Of a stretch of DNA of 54,895 nt, positions 16,342-24,658 are shown piece after piece. Position 1 is the stretch's first letter. Every line of letters starts with the position of its first letter. Source of the DNA: Rhodobacterales bacterium (GTDB lineage Bacteria > Pseudomonadota > Alphaproteobacteria > Rhodobacterales > Rhodobacteraceae). The position numbers and the translations under genes are program-made. Under the pieces are notes generated by a model. It worked only from the letters and a program-made list of their open reading frames with translations. It had not been told where the DNA came from and ran no database searches. The stretch lies in NCBI GenBank assembly GCA_017303485.1, contig JAFLCY010000014.1:1-54895 (forward strand), in the 5' to 3' direction.

Positions 16342-18000
16342 ATGCCTGACCGTTTCACTCAACTGCCGCGCCGCCGCCTGCTGCCCTGGCTCGATCTCTG
16401 GACGTTCGGTGCCGCGCTGATTGCGGTGGTGGTGCTTGCGCCGATCCTGTCGATTGCCTGGATCGCACTGAACCCGACCGAGAACATCTGGCCGCACCTC
16501 ATGGCGACGGTTCTGCCGCGCTATCTTCGCACGACGTTGCTCCTGATGGCGGGTGTCGCCGTCCTGTCGGCCGCAATGGGCACCGGCGCGGCCTGGCTGG
16601 TCAGCCAGTACCGCTTCCCCGGCCGCGACTGGCTGGCGCAGGCGCTCTTGTTCCCGATGGCGATCCCCGCCTATGTCGGGGCCTATGCGCTGGTCGATCT
16701 TCTCGACTATGCCGGTCCGGTACAGACCGGGCTGCGCAGGGCCTTCGGCTGGGCCTCGGCGCGCGACTACTGGTTTCCCGAGACGCGGTCCTTGCCGATG
16801 GCGATCCTGGTGCTGTCCTTCGCGCTTTATCCTTACGTCTATCTCCTGGCCCGCGCCGCCTACCGCGAGCAGTCGGGCCGCGCCTACGAAGTCGCCCGCG
16901 CGCTTGGCTGCGGGCCCTGGGGACTGTTCCTGCGCATCGGCTGGCCGCTCGCCCGCCCGGCGATTGCGGCTGGGGTGGCACTGGCGCTGATGGAGACGGT
17001 GGCCGACTACGGCACGGTCCTGCACTTCGGGGTGCAGACGCTGACGACCGGGGTGTTCTCGACCTGGCTCAACGGCGGCAATGCCGGGGGGGCGGCGCAG
17101 ATATCGGGCGTGATCCTGGTGCTGATCCTGCTACTGGTCGGGCTGGAGCGGGCGGGGCGGGGCGGGGCGCGGTTCCACCGTCTTGGCCGCAGCCCGCAGC
17201 CAGTCGAGCCGCAACCGATTGCCGGATTCCGGCGCTGGGGGGCGACGGTCCTGTGCCTGATCCCGTTCGCGGGCGGGTTCCTGCTGCCAGTGGGCGTGAT
17301 GCTGGTGCATTCCGCCGCCGCACCCGAAGGCTGGCTCGCGCCGGGGCTGATCGAGGCGCTGAAGAACACCGTGATCGTCGCCGGTTTTGCGTCGCTGGTC
17401 ACGGTGGGGGCCGCCGTCTTCCTGGTCTATGCGCTGCGCATGAAGGGCTCGCGCGCCGCACAGGGCCTCTTGCCACTCACGCTGATCGGCTATGCCGCGC
17501 CGGGGGCGGTGCTGGCGCTGGGGCTTCTCTTGCCGCTCGCAGCGCTGGATCACCGGCTGGCCGACGCCGTTCTTGCGCTGACCGGTTGGGACCCCGGGCT
17601 GATGATCACCGGCACCGCCTTTGCCCTGGGCCTCGCCTATCTGGTGCGCTTTTTCGGTATTGCCCAGGGCGCGGTCGATGCCGCCTATGGCCGGGTCTCG
17701 CCCTCGCTGTCGATGGCGGCGCGCTCGCTTGGGCGGTCGGCCTCGGGCACGCTGGGCGCGGTCTATCTGCCCCTGATGCGCGGGTCGGTCCTGACCGCTT
17801 TCCTGGTCGTCTTCGTCGATTGCGTGAAGGAACTGCCCGCGACGCTACTGCTGCGGCCCTTCAACTACAACACGCTGTCGACCCGGGTTTTCGAGCTGTC
17901 GAGCCTTGAACGCCTGTCCGAAGCCGCCCCCGCTGCGCTCTTGGTGATGGCGGTCGGCCTTCTTGCCGTCGTGATCGTCGCGCGCGGCCAGGAGGACTGA
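16342..18000 (+). CDS. Iron(III)-type ABC transporter permease (FbpB/AfuB-like, two fused permease domains)
   Basis: A 552-residue inner-membrane protein with about twelve helices made of two BPD_transp_1 halves. Each half has an EAA coupling loop: EVARALGCGPWGLFLRIGWP (about 185-205) and MAARSLGRSASGTLGAVYLP (about 455-475). This fused layout is typical of ferric-iron importers of the FbpB type; thiamine permease ThiP shares it. Neither the binding protein nor the ATPase is adjacent, so partners lie elsewhere. No ribosome-binding site is visible before ATG 16342, though no in-frame alternative looks better. tRNA-Thr follows 42 bases after the stop. Confidence 0.82.
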   Translation: MPDRFTQLPRRRLLPWLDLWTFGAALIAVVVLAPILSIAWIALNPTENIWPHLMATVLPRYLRTTLLLMAGVAVLSAAMGTGAAWLVSQYRFPGRDWLAQALLFPMAIPAYVGAYALVDLLDYAGPVQTGLRRAFGWASARDYWFPETRSLPMAILVLSFALYPYVYLLARAAYREQSGRAYEVARALGCGPWGLFLRIGWPLARPAIAAGVALALMETVADYGTVLHFGVQTLTTGVFSTWLNGGNAGGAAQISGVILVLILLLVGLERAGRGGARFHRLGRSPQPVEPQPIAGFRRWGATVLCLIPFAGGFLLPVGVMLVHSAAAPEGWLAPGLIEALKNTVIVAGFASLVTVGAAVFLVYALRMKGSRAAQGLLPLTLIGYAAPGAVLALGLLLPLAALDHRLADAVLALTGWDPGLMITGTAFALGLAYLVRFFGIAQGAVDAAYGRVSPSLSMAARSLGRSASGTLGAVYLPLMRGSVLTAFLVVFVDCVKELPATLLLRPFNYNTLSTRVFELSSLERLSEAAPAALLVMAVGLLAVVIVARGQED

Positions 18001-18042
18001 ACCCTTGCGCGAACCTCGGGCCAGAGGTATCTGGACCGGGTG

Positions 18043-18118
18043 GCCCCTATAGCTCAGCTGGTAGAGCATCTGATTTGTAATCAGAGGGTCGGCGGTTCAA
18101 GTCCGTCTGGGGGCACCA
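18043..18118 (+). tRNA. tRNA-Thr (TGT)
   Basis: A 76-base cloverleaf with encoded CCA. Acceptor GCCCCTA pairs with TGGGGGC (one T-G pair), D-loop AGCTCAGCTGGTAGAGC and T-loop GGTTCAAGTCC. The anticodon arm TCTGA/TCAGA has loop TTTGTAA, giving anticodon TGT. No variable-arm extension. Confidence 0.96.
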
Positions 18119-18156
18119 CATCCCACCTTCATGGCCAGTCCGCCGATCCGTCTGGC

Positions 18157-18495
18157 CTACGGGCGTTCCACCACGCCCAGGAAGCTGAGCGTCTGCTCAA
18201 GATCGGCACGCAGCTTGGCGTCAGATCGGTTGAATCCGGCGCAGAGCGTGTCGAACCGCTTGCGCAGGACCTTCTTCTCCTCGCCCTTGCAGTCGTTCCA
18301 GGGGCGACCCTGCAGGCCCATCACCAGAACATAGTAGCCGATGAAATGTGGTCGTGATCCGCTGTCCAGCAACCGCAGGTAGGCCGCGTCGGCGCCCATC
18401 GCGCGGATCTCCTCGGCGGAGGAGATTCCGGCGCGGGCAAAGGCCAATTCCGAAGCGGGACCAAGGTTCGGAATCGAGGAGACGGGTTCGGGCAT
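18157..18495 (-). CDS. TfoX/Sxy C-terminal-domain protein
   Basis: A 112-residue protein carrying the TfoX C-terminal helix-hairpin-helix-like domain: NLGPASELAFARAGISSAEE, then MGADAAYLRL and the later GLQGRPWNDC. The N-terminal TfoX domain is absent, as is common for stand-alone alphaproteobacterial versions. TfoX/Sxy proteins act with CRP in competence gene control in gammaproteobacteria; a DNA-uptake role here is not established. ATG 18495 has no clear ribosome-binding site. A terminator at 18514-18544 lies just upstream, so it is not co-transcribed with the small gene at 18579. Confidence 0.8.
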   Translation of the reverse strand: MPEPVSSIPNLGPASELAFARAGISSAEEIRAMGADAAYLRLLDSGSRPHFIGYYVLVMGLQGRPWNDCKGEEKKVLRKRFDTLCAGFNRSDAKLRADLEQTLSFLGVVERP

Positions 18496-18513
18496 GGGGC
18501 AGGGCGCTATGAG

Positions 18514-18544
18514 AACAAAACAGGGCCAGCCTTGCGGCTGACCC
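18514..18544 (-). terminator. Rho-independent terminator after the Gln/Pro-rich small gene
   Basis: On the minus strand a nine-pair stem (GGGTCAGCC with GGCTGGCCC, one T-G pair) with GCAA tetraloop is followed by TGTTTTGTT. It lies 34 bases after the small gene stop at 18579 and before the TfoX-like gene. Confidence 0.82.
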
Positions 18545-18578
18545 CGGTGTTGTCAAGCGAAAGACGGGTGGATCCTGA

Positions 18579-18722
18579 TCAGATCGACGCCCAGTCCTTG
18601 AAGATCGGCTGACCGCCCATCTGGCCCCCTTGCTGGGTCAGGCCGCCAGGCTGCTGGCCCTGTTGCTGGGGCGCGGGGGCGCTACTGCCGCCCTGCTGGG
18701 GTTGACTGGGTTGCTTGGCCAT
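18579..18722 (-). CDS. 47-aa Gln/Pro/Gly-rich small protein
   Basis: A low-complexity peptide (KQPSQPQQGGSSAPAPQQQ near the start) ending in an ordered-looking tail QPIFKDWASI. It has no membrane segment or cysteine. Support for a real gene: GGAG 8 bases before ATG 18722 on the minus strand, a -35/-10 pair upstream (18754-18782) and a strong terminator 34 bases downstream. I do not recognise a function. The C-terminal short motif could be a docking peptide exposed by a disordered linker (inference). It diverges from the M20 amidohydrolase gene. Confidence 0.65.
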   Translation of the reverse strand: MAKQPSQPQQGGSSAPAPQQQGQQPGGLTQQGGQMGGQPIFKDWASI

Positions 18723-18753
18723 CTGAACTGCTCCGTAAACTGGCTCTTTTTCC

Positions 18754-18782
18754 CATATTGCGCGGGCCTCTGGCCGCAACAA
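18754..18782 (-). promoter_or_regulatory. Candidate promoter of the 47-aa gene
   Basis: On the minus strand TTGTTG (18777-18782) and AATATG (18754-18759) are separated by exactly 17 bases, about 30 bases upstream of the small gene start. Moderate match to sigma-70 elements. Confidence 0.35.
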
Positions 18783-18917
18783 GCCGGGTTCATGACGATT
18801 TTGCGACGATATGGCGAAATCGTGCGACTTCCGCAACAGGTCCTTGATCACATTCCGGTTTTCCAGACCGGGGTGCCCTTGTGTCATGCTTACCCCGCCG
18901 GGGCTTGCCGTTTCGCT

Positions 18918-18938
18918 CCGACAGGTCCACCCTGTCGG
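18918..18938. promoter_or_regulatory. Perfect inverted repeat in the leader of the M20 amidohydrolase
   Basis: CCGACAGG (18918-18925) and CCTGTCGG (18931-18938) are perfect inverted 8-base arms around TCCAC. The repeat ends just before the AAAGGAGA ribosome-binding site at 18941, so it could be an operator or an RNA hairpin that affects translation. No T-run follows, so it is not a terminator. Confidence 0.5.
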
Positions 18939-18953
18939 GCAAAGGAGACAGCC

Positions 18954-20120
18954 ATGCCCGTCAAGAACCGTTTCGCCGAACTGCTGCCCGAAATCACCGG
19001 CTGGCGGCGCGATTTCCACCAGCACCCCGAGCTTCTGTTCGACGTCCATCGCACCGCCGGAAAGGTGGCCGAGCTTTGCCGGTCGTTCGGCTGCGACGAG
19101 GTGGTGGAGGGCATCGGGCGCACCGGGGTCGTCGCGGTGATCAAGGGCCGGACTGACAGCAAGGGCCGGGTCATTGGCTTGCGCGCCGACATGGACGCGC
19201 TGCCGATCATCGAGCAGACCGGGGTGCCCTATGCCTCGCAGACCCCCGGCAAGATGCATGCCTGCGGCCATGATGGTCATACCGCGATGTTGCTTGGTGC
19301 TGCGAAATACCTTGCCGAGACGCGGAACTTCGACGGCACCGTCGTCTGCATCTTCCAGCCCGCCGAAGAGGGTGGTGGCGGGGGCCGCGAGATGGTGAAG
19401 GACGGCATGCTCTCGCGCTGGGGCGTGCAGGAGGTCTACGGCATGCACAACATGCCCGGCATTCCGGTCGGCCATTTCGCCATCCGCCCCGGCGCGATGA
19501 TGGCCGCAGCCGACCAGTTCGAGATCGTGGTGACGGGGAAGGGCGGCCATGCAGCCAAGCCGCATGACTGCGTGGATACGACCGTGGTCAGCGCGCATAT
19601 CATCGTGGCCCTGCAGACGATCGCCAGCCGCAATGTCGACCCGCTGAAACAGGTCGTCGTCTCGGTCTGCACGGTCGAGACGGACTCCACCGCGCACAAC
19701 GTCATCCCGCAGGTGGTGAAGATGAAGGGCACCGTCCGCACGATGGACCCCAAGGTGCAGGATTTCGTCGAGACCCGGATCGGCCAGATCGTCGAAGGCA
19801 CCGCGCTTGCCCTTGGCGCGCGGGCCGAGGTCCACTACCAGCGCGGCTATCCGGTGACGATCAACACGCCGGAAAACACCGACTTCGCTGCCGAGGTCGC
19901 CCGCAAGGTCTCGGGCGTTGTCGATACCGACACCCCTCCGCTGATGGGGGCCGAGGATTTCAGCTTCATGCTGAACGAACGCCCCGGCGCCTATATCTTC
20001 CTTGGCAACGGCGATACCGCGATGGTCCATCATCCAGCCTACAATTTCGATGACACCGCGATCCCCTTCGGGTCAAGCTGGTATGCCGAAATGGCGGAAA
20101 CCCGGATGCCCGCCGCATGA
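18954..20120 (+). CDS. M20D-family amidohydrolase (hippurate hydrolase / aminoacylase-like)
   Basis: A 388-residue cytoplasmic metallopeptidase-family enzyme that hydrolyses N-acyl amino acids or related amides. Family signatures: DFHQHPEL near residue 20, GLRADMDALP (about 80), the metal site MHACGHDGHTAM (about 100), FQPAEEGGGGGREM (about 142) and the dimerisation-domain segment GKGGHAAKPH (about 195). GAEDFSFML near 345 carries the last metal-site region. Length is normal. AAAGGAGA before ATG 18954 fixes the start. It overlaps the DUF1304 gene by four bases. Substrate (hippurate, acetyl-ornithine-like or indole acyl-amino acids) is not decidable here. Confidence 0.9.
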   Translation: MPVKNRFAELLPEITGWRRDFHQHPELLFDVHRTAGKVAELCRSFGCDEVVEGIGRTGVVAVIKGRTDSKGRVIGLRADMDALPIIEQTGVPYASQTPGKMHACGHDGHTAMLLGAAKYLAETRNFDGTVVCIFQPAEEGGGGGREMVKDGMLSRWGVQEVYGMHNMPGIPVGHFAIRPGAMMAAADQFEIVVTGKGGHAAKPHDCVDTTVVSAHIIVALQTIASRNVDPLKQVVVSVCTVETDSTAHNVIPQVVKMKGTVRTMDPKVQDFVETRIGQIVEGTALALGARAEVHYQRGYPVTINTPENTDFAAEVARKVSGVVDTDTPPLMGAEDFSFMLNERPGAYIFLGNGDTAMVHHPAYNFDDTAIPFGSSWYAEMAETRMPAA

Positions 20121-20476
20121 TCGGGGTGGCGCTGGTCGGGCTGGTGGCGCTGATCCATCTGGTGATCCTAGTGATGGAGATGGTCCTGTGGGAAACCCCG
20201 CAGGTCCGCCGCATCTTTGGCATCAGCCCGGAATTTGCCGCCAATACCCGCGTGTTGGCGGCGAACCAGGGGCTTTACAACGGTTTCCTCGCTGCCGGGC
20301 TATTGCTGGCGCTGTACCGAGGCCTGCCCGGCCCTGGGGCGGAGTTGGCGTATTTCATCCTGGCTTGCGTGACGGTGGCGGGTCTCTACGGCGCGGCAAC
20401 GGTCGGGCGGCGCATTCTCTATGTCCAGGCGCTGCCGGCCATCCTGGCGCTGATCGCGATTCTGGCCGGGTTCTAG
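20117..20476 (+). CDS. DUF1304 membrane protein
   Basis: A 119-residue protein with four helices. The DUF1304 pattern is seen in HLVILVMEMVLWETPQVRRI near the start, ANQGLYNGFLAAGL in the middle and the final ALPAILALIAI helix. Function unknown. The four-base ATGA overlap with the M20 amidohydrolase gene indicates co-translation. No acidic or metal-binding cluster beyond E21 and the WE pair is evident in the membrane segments. Confidence 0.85.
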   Translation: MIGVALVGLVALIHLVILVMEMVLWETPQVRRIFGISPEFAANTRVLAANQGLYNGFLAAGLLLALYRGLPGPGAELAYFILACVTVAGLYGAATVGRRILYVQALPAILALIAILAGF

Positions 20477-20564
20477 GAGACCACCGGCGCGCCGGGGCAA
20501 AGACAAGCAGGCTTGCGACATTCCGGCTTTCGACGGATACTTCCCGCCGCTGGAACGAGGGCAC

Positions 20565-23500
20565 ATGAGACATTCAGGACAACCTGACGTTGTGACCTCG
20601 CAACCGGCGCGGGCGGAATTTCGCGTCGTCGAGCTGATGAACCGGCTGCTGGACGTCACGCCCGACACCTTTGACAGCGAGATCGAATCCGTGCTGGAAG
20701 CCGTCGGCGAGACCTATGGTTTCGACCGGACCTTCCTCTTCACCTATACGCCCGCGACCGGCTACACCAACACTCACGAATGGGTGGCCGAGGGCGTCAC
20801 GCCTCTGAAGCCGGTGATGCGAGGCGGACCGCAGGTCGTGCGTCCGGACTGGCACCAGGCCTTTGTCTCTGGCCGCATCGTCGCCGTCCATGACCGCGAT
20901 ACGCTGGACCCGGGCTCGCCCGAGCGGCAGTTCCTGACCGAGATCGGGGTGCATTCCACCCTGATGGTGCCCTTGTGCGATGGCGAGCGTCTGGTCGGGT
21001 TGATCGGCTTTGACAGCGGCCGCCCCGACCGGACCTGGGCGCAGGACGCCGTCTTCCTGCTGACCTCGATCGGGCGGGCGATTTCCTCGGTCCTCTTGCG
21101 CACCGAGGCTGCACGGGCCGAGGCCGCCAGCCGCAGCCACTTGCAGGCGACGCTGGATGCCCTGCCGGACCTCGTGATCGAACTGTCACCGGGCGGAGAA
21201 ATCATCGCCTGTCATTCCGACAAGCTGCCCTGGTTGTCCGGGCTGCTCCGGGCCGGGATCGGACGGCCCGTGCGCGAGGTCCTGCCGGAGCCGCTGGCGG
21301 TCGCGCTGGGTGAATTGCTTGCCACGCCCCTTACCGAACATGCGGCCCTGACCCGCAGGGTGGGGGTTTCGTCCCTGGTCGCGCCGCACCGCTACGAAGT
21401 CTCGGTCGCCCGGCTTCCTCGCAAGGAGGCCGAGGGCGATGCCAACCGGATCGCGGTGATCCGCGACATCGCCGCCTCGGACCGTTCCAGCGAGATGTCC
21501 TCGTTCCGCGAGGGGCTGTTCACTGCGTTCTTCGAGATGTGCCCGCATCCGATCCTGTTGAACGACTTTGATTCCGGCGAGATCGTCGATGCGAACCGGG
21601 CCTTCAAAGACCTGTTCGGCCTTGACCCGCAGGTTGGCACGGCGCTCAAGATCGAGGGGCTCCTGCCCAGTGAGAGTACCTGGCTGATCGAGGGTGCGAT
21701 TTCGGCACTGAATCAGGCGCAAAGCTACGGCCCGGTCGAAGCCCGCTTCCGCAACGGCGATGGCGCCGCCTTCCCGGCCGTCGTTCGGTGCTTCATGAGC
21801 ATCGACCCCAATGGCCGGCGGCTTGTCTGGTCGCTGATCGAGAATGTGGCCGACATCCGCGCCAAGGAAGCGGCGCTGAAGCAGGAGAGCGACCTGCTGG
21901 CGGCAACCAAGGTCCGCTTCCTTGACGCGATCGAGGCGCTGGACGACGGCTTTGCCGTCTTTGACGCCGAGGACCGGCTGGTCCTGTGGAATACGCCCTA
22001 TGTAAAGGTCTTCGCCCAGATTGCCGGGCTGATCCGGGAAGGCGCATATTACGACGACCTGTTGCGCGCAGCCATCGCCGAGGGCGTGTTCGGGGTCGAT
22101 GGGGCGCGCGACCGGCAGAACCTCCAGCGCCGGCTTGACCGGCCCCTGACCGAAGTCTGGGACAACGAGGACGCGCTGTCCGATGGCCGTCTGATCTGGG
22201 TGCGTGAACGGGCCACCCCCTCGCGCGAGACCGTGGGGCTTTACGAGGATGTCACCGCCCGCCGTCTCGCGGACAAGCGTTTGTTGCAGGTGGTGGACGG
22301 CGGCGGCATCGCAGTGTGGGACTGGGATGCCGAGGAAGGGTTCTCGACGATCAACGATTGCTGGGAAACCATGCTTGGCTTCGGCTCGTCCCCCGCTCTG
22401 GACGGATTGATCGACCTTGTCCATCCCGAGGACCGGATGGCTGTAGCCGAGGCGCAGGTCGATCTTTTCCTGCGCGGCGGCGAGGAATTCAGTCTGCGCT
22501 GCCGGATGCGCCACCAGTCGGGAAAATGGGTCTGGCTTTTGACCCGAGGCCATGTGGCACTTCGCTGGGCCGATGGCAGCCCGCGCCGCGTCTCGGGCAT
22601 CACGCTGGACGTCACCGTGCAATCCGAGGCGGAGGAACGGCTCGGCCAGGTGATCGACGGCACCCAGGTCGGAACCTGGGAACATGACATGAAGACAGGC
22701 GTCACCATCGTCAGCGACCGCTGGGCCGAGATTCTCGGCTACCGCGCGGTGGAACTGAACCCGATGCCGCTGCAGCGCTGGTACGACCTTCTGCATCCGG
22801 ATGACCTGGGCAGTCTGATTGCTCACGAACGCGACTCGTTCGAGGCCGGTCAATGGCAGGTCGAACATGAAGTACGCCTGCGTCACCGCGACGGCCATTG
22901 GGTCTGGGTCCTGACCCGCGCGCAGGTTGCGGAATGGGACGAGGCTGGCCGGCCGGTGAAGACCAGCGGCATCAATCTCGACATCTCTGCCGCGAAGGCG
23001 CTGGAATTCGCCCTTGCCCGCGAACGCGACACGCTGGCACGGGTGATGGAAGCCTCGGTCTCGGGCATCGTCGTGGTGGACGAACGCGGCGCCGTGGTCT
23101 TTGCCAACGCCGCCGCCGAACGCGTTCTCGGTCGCCGCGTGACAGCGGGGGATTGTCTCCTCGCGCTTCTGGGGTCGGCCGAGGTGTCGGACCTGTCCGG
23201 CAACAGGGTTGCCGCCGCGGACCTGCCGGTGGCCCGCGCCCTGGCGGGCGAGCCCGGGATGCACGCGATGCGGCACGACATCTTCTGGCCCGACGGCGAA
23301 CGCCGGGCGGTTGCCGTCACCTCCGCCCGACTCTCTGCCGCCGGTACGGACCTGGCGGTGGTCGTCACCTTCACCGACATCACGGACGAGGTGCAGAACG
23401 AGGCTCGCCTGCGGCTGGCGATGACCGCCGCCGAAACCGCGAACCGGGCGAAGTCCGACTTCCTGGCCGCGATGAGCCACGAGATCCGCACCCCCCTGAA

Positions 23501-24563
23501 CGGCGTCCTCGGCATGGCCACGGTCCTTGCCAGCCGGCTGACCGACCCCGCCGAACAGTCCATGGTCCGCGTCATCCGCGATTCCGGCGAGCATCTTCTG
23601 GGCGTGATCAACGACATTCTCGACCTGGCCAAGATCGAGGCGGGACGCATGGTCCTGGATCCCCGGCCGATCCACCTTGGCGAAATCCTGACCCGCGTCA
23701 CCTCGCTGCACCAGGTCACGGCAATGGACAAGAAGGTGCGCCTTGTCGCCCGCTGCGCCTGCGACACTGCCGGAGAAATCCGGCTGGGCGACGAGATGCG
23801 CCTGATCCAGATTCTGCACAACCTTCTGGGCAATGCGCTGAAATTCACCGACCAGGGCAGCGTGACGGTCGAGATCGACTGTTCCGCCGCCGACCGGATC
23901 GTCATCACCGTGCAGGACACCGGCATCGGCATGTCCGAGTCAGAGATCGCCCGCGCCTTCGATGAATTCACGCAAGGCATGGGGGGATCGCGCCGCAGCC
24001 ATGTCGGCACTGGCCTCGGCCTGCCGATCGTGCGGCGGCTGGCGCGGCTGATGCAAGGCGATGTCACGCTGACCTCGGTCAAGGGGCAGGGCGTCACCGC
24101 GCGGGCCGAACTGATGGTTCCAGTCATGGCCGGACGAAGCGCGACCGAGGGCGATGCCGCCGCCCCCGTTCTGCCGCCGATGAAGGTCCTCGCCGCCGAA
24201 GACAACGCCACCAACCGGATCATCCTGCAAAGCATGTTGCAGGCGCTTGGCGTCGAGACGGTGATCGTGGCGGACGGCGAGGCGGCGCTGGCCCGGTTCC
24301 GGTCCGATCGGTTCGACGCGGTCCTCCTCGACATCGCGATGCCCGGGATGGACGGGTTGCAGACCCTGATTGCGCTGGGTGAACTGGCTGCCAAGCTTGG
24401 CCTTCCGGCGCCGCCGGCGGTGGCGGTGACGGCCAACGTCATGACCCATCAGGTCAACGAATACCTCGGCCACGGCTTTACCGCCGTGGTGGCCAAGCCG
24501 ATCCGGATGGAAATGCTGGGTCGGGCGCTCTGGCAATGCCTGGGAAAATCCGTCCGGGCCTGA
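20565..24563 (+). CDS. Hybrid sensor histidine kinase (GAF, multiple PAS, HisKA, HATPase, REC)
   Basis: A 1332-residue soluble sensor without predicted membrane helices. A GAF domain (about 25-180, HSTLMVPLCDGERLVGLIGF) is followed by about six PAS-like repeats to residue 945, for example MCPHPILLNDFDSGEIVDAN, IEALDDGFAVFDAEDRL and two PAS_3-like blocks with KWVWLLTRGH and HWVWVLTRAQ. HisKA has His972 in AAMSHEIRTPLNG. The HATPase shows NLLGNALKF, VQDTGIGM and GTGLGLPIV. The C-terminal receiver has Asp1256 in VLLDIAMPGMDG and the conserved Lys in VVAKPIRME. No histidine-phosphotransfer domain is attached, so the relay partner is elsewhere. The stimulus is unknown; tandem PAS_3 blocks often bind small ligands or flavin. 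Confidence 0.9.
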   Translation: MRHSGQPDVVTSQPARAEFRVVELMNRLLDVTPDTFDSEIESVLEAVGETYGFDRTFLFTYTPATGYTNTHEWVAEGVTPLKPVMRGGPQVVRPDWHQAFVSGRIVAVHDRDTLDPGSPERQFLTEIGVHSTLMVPLCDGERLVGLIGFDSGRPDRTWAQDAVFLLTSIGRAISSVLLRTEAARAEAASRSHLQATLDALPDLVIELSPGGEIIACHSDKLPWLSGLLRAGIGRPVREVLPEPLAVALGELLATPLTEHAALTRRVGVSSLVAPHRYEVSVARLPRKEAEGDANRIAVIRDIAASDRSSEMSSFREGLFTAFFEMCPHPILLNDFDSGEIVDANRAFKDLFGLDPQVGTALKIEGLLPSESTWLIEGAISALNQAQSYGPVEARFRNGDGAAFPAVVRCFMSIDPNGRRLVWSLIENVADIRAKEAALKQESDLLAATKVRFLDAIEALDDGFAVFDAEDRLVLWNTPYVKVFAQIAGLIREGAYYDDLLRAAIAEGVFGVDGARDRQNLQRRLDRPLTEVWDNEDALSDGRLIWVRERATPSRETVGLYEDVTARRLADKRLLQVVDGGGIAVWDWDAEEGFSTINDCWETMLGFGSSPALDGLIDLVHPEDRMAVAEAQVDLFLRGGEEFSLRCRMRHQSGKWVWLLTRGHVALRWADGSPRRVSGITLDVTVQSEAEERLGQVIDGTQVGTWEHDMKTGVTIVSDRWAEILGYRAVELNPMPLQRWYDLLHPDDLGSLIAHERDSFEAGQWQVEHEVRLRHRDGHWVWVLTRAQVAEWDEAGRPVKTSGINLDISAAKALEFALARERDTLARVMEASVSGIVVVDERGAVVFANAAAERVLGRRVTAGDCLLALLGSAEVSDLSGNRVAAADLPVARALAGEPGMHAMRHDIFWPDGERRAVAVTSARLSAAGTDLAVVVTFTDITDEVQNEARLRLAMTAAETANRAKSDFLAAMSHEIRTPLNGVLGMATVLASRLTDPAEQSMVRVIRDSGEHLLGVINDILDLAKIEAGRMVLDPRPIHLGEILTRVTSLHQVTAMDKKVRLVARCACDTAGEIRLGDEMRLIQILHNLLGNALKFTDQGSVTVEIDCSAADRIVITVQDTGIGMSESEIARAFDEFTQGMGGSRRSHVGTGLGLPIVRRLARLMQGDVTLTSVKGQGVTARAELMVPVMAGRSATEGDAAAPVLPPMKVLAAEDNATNRIILQSMLQALGVETVIVADGEAALARFRSDRFDAVLLDIAMPGMDGLQTLIALGELAAKLGLPAPPAVAVTANVMTHQVNEYLGHGFTAVVAKPIRMEMLGRALWQCLGKSVRA

Positions 24564-24658
24564 CCTCGCCGAGGTCGGAAATCGCCTTTGACAGACCAGT
24601 GACATGGCCGCATTGTTGCGCCGGCGGAGGCAATTGTCGCATGGCGGGGGGAGCCGAC

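Noticed and set aside
18723-20033. Long minus-strand open frame upstream of the 47-aa gene, antisense to the M20 amidohydrolase
   Set aside because: It is a high-GC shadow of a clear M20 enzyme; residue composition is His/Arg/Gly-rich without family motifs. Only the part from 18722 down has a ribosome-binding site.
21186-23819. 877-codon minus-strand open frame opposite the hybrid kinase
   Set aside because: Antisense shadow; no domain pattern, and the plus strand has continuous GAF/PAS/HisKA motifs.
24562-24576. GACCTC/GAGGTC hairpin after the hybrid kinase as a terminator
   Set aside because: The stem is only six pairs with no T-run, and the next gene continues in the same direction.
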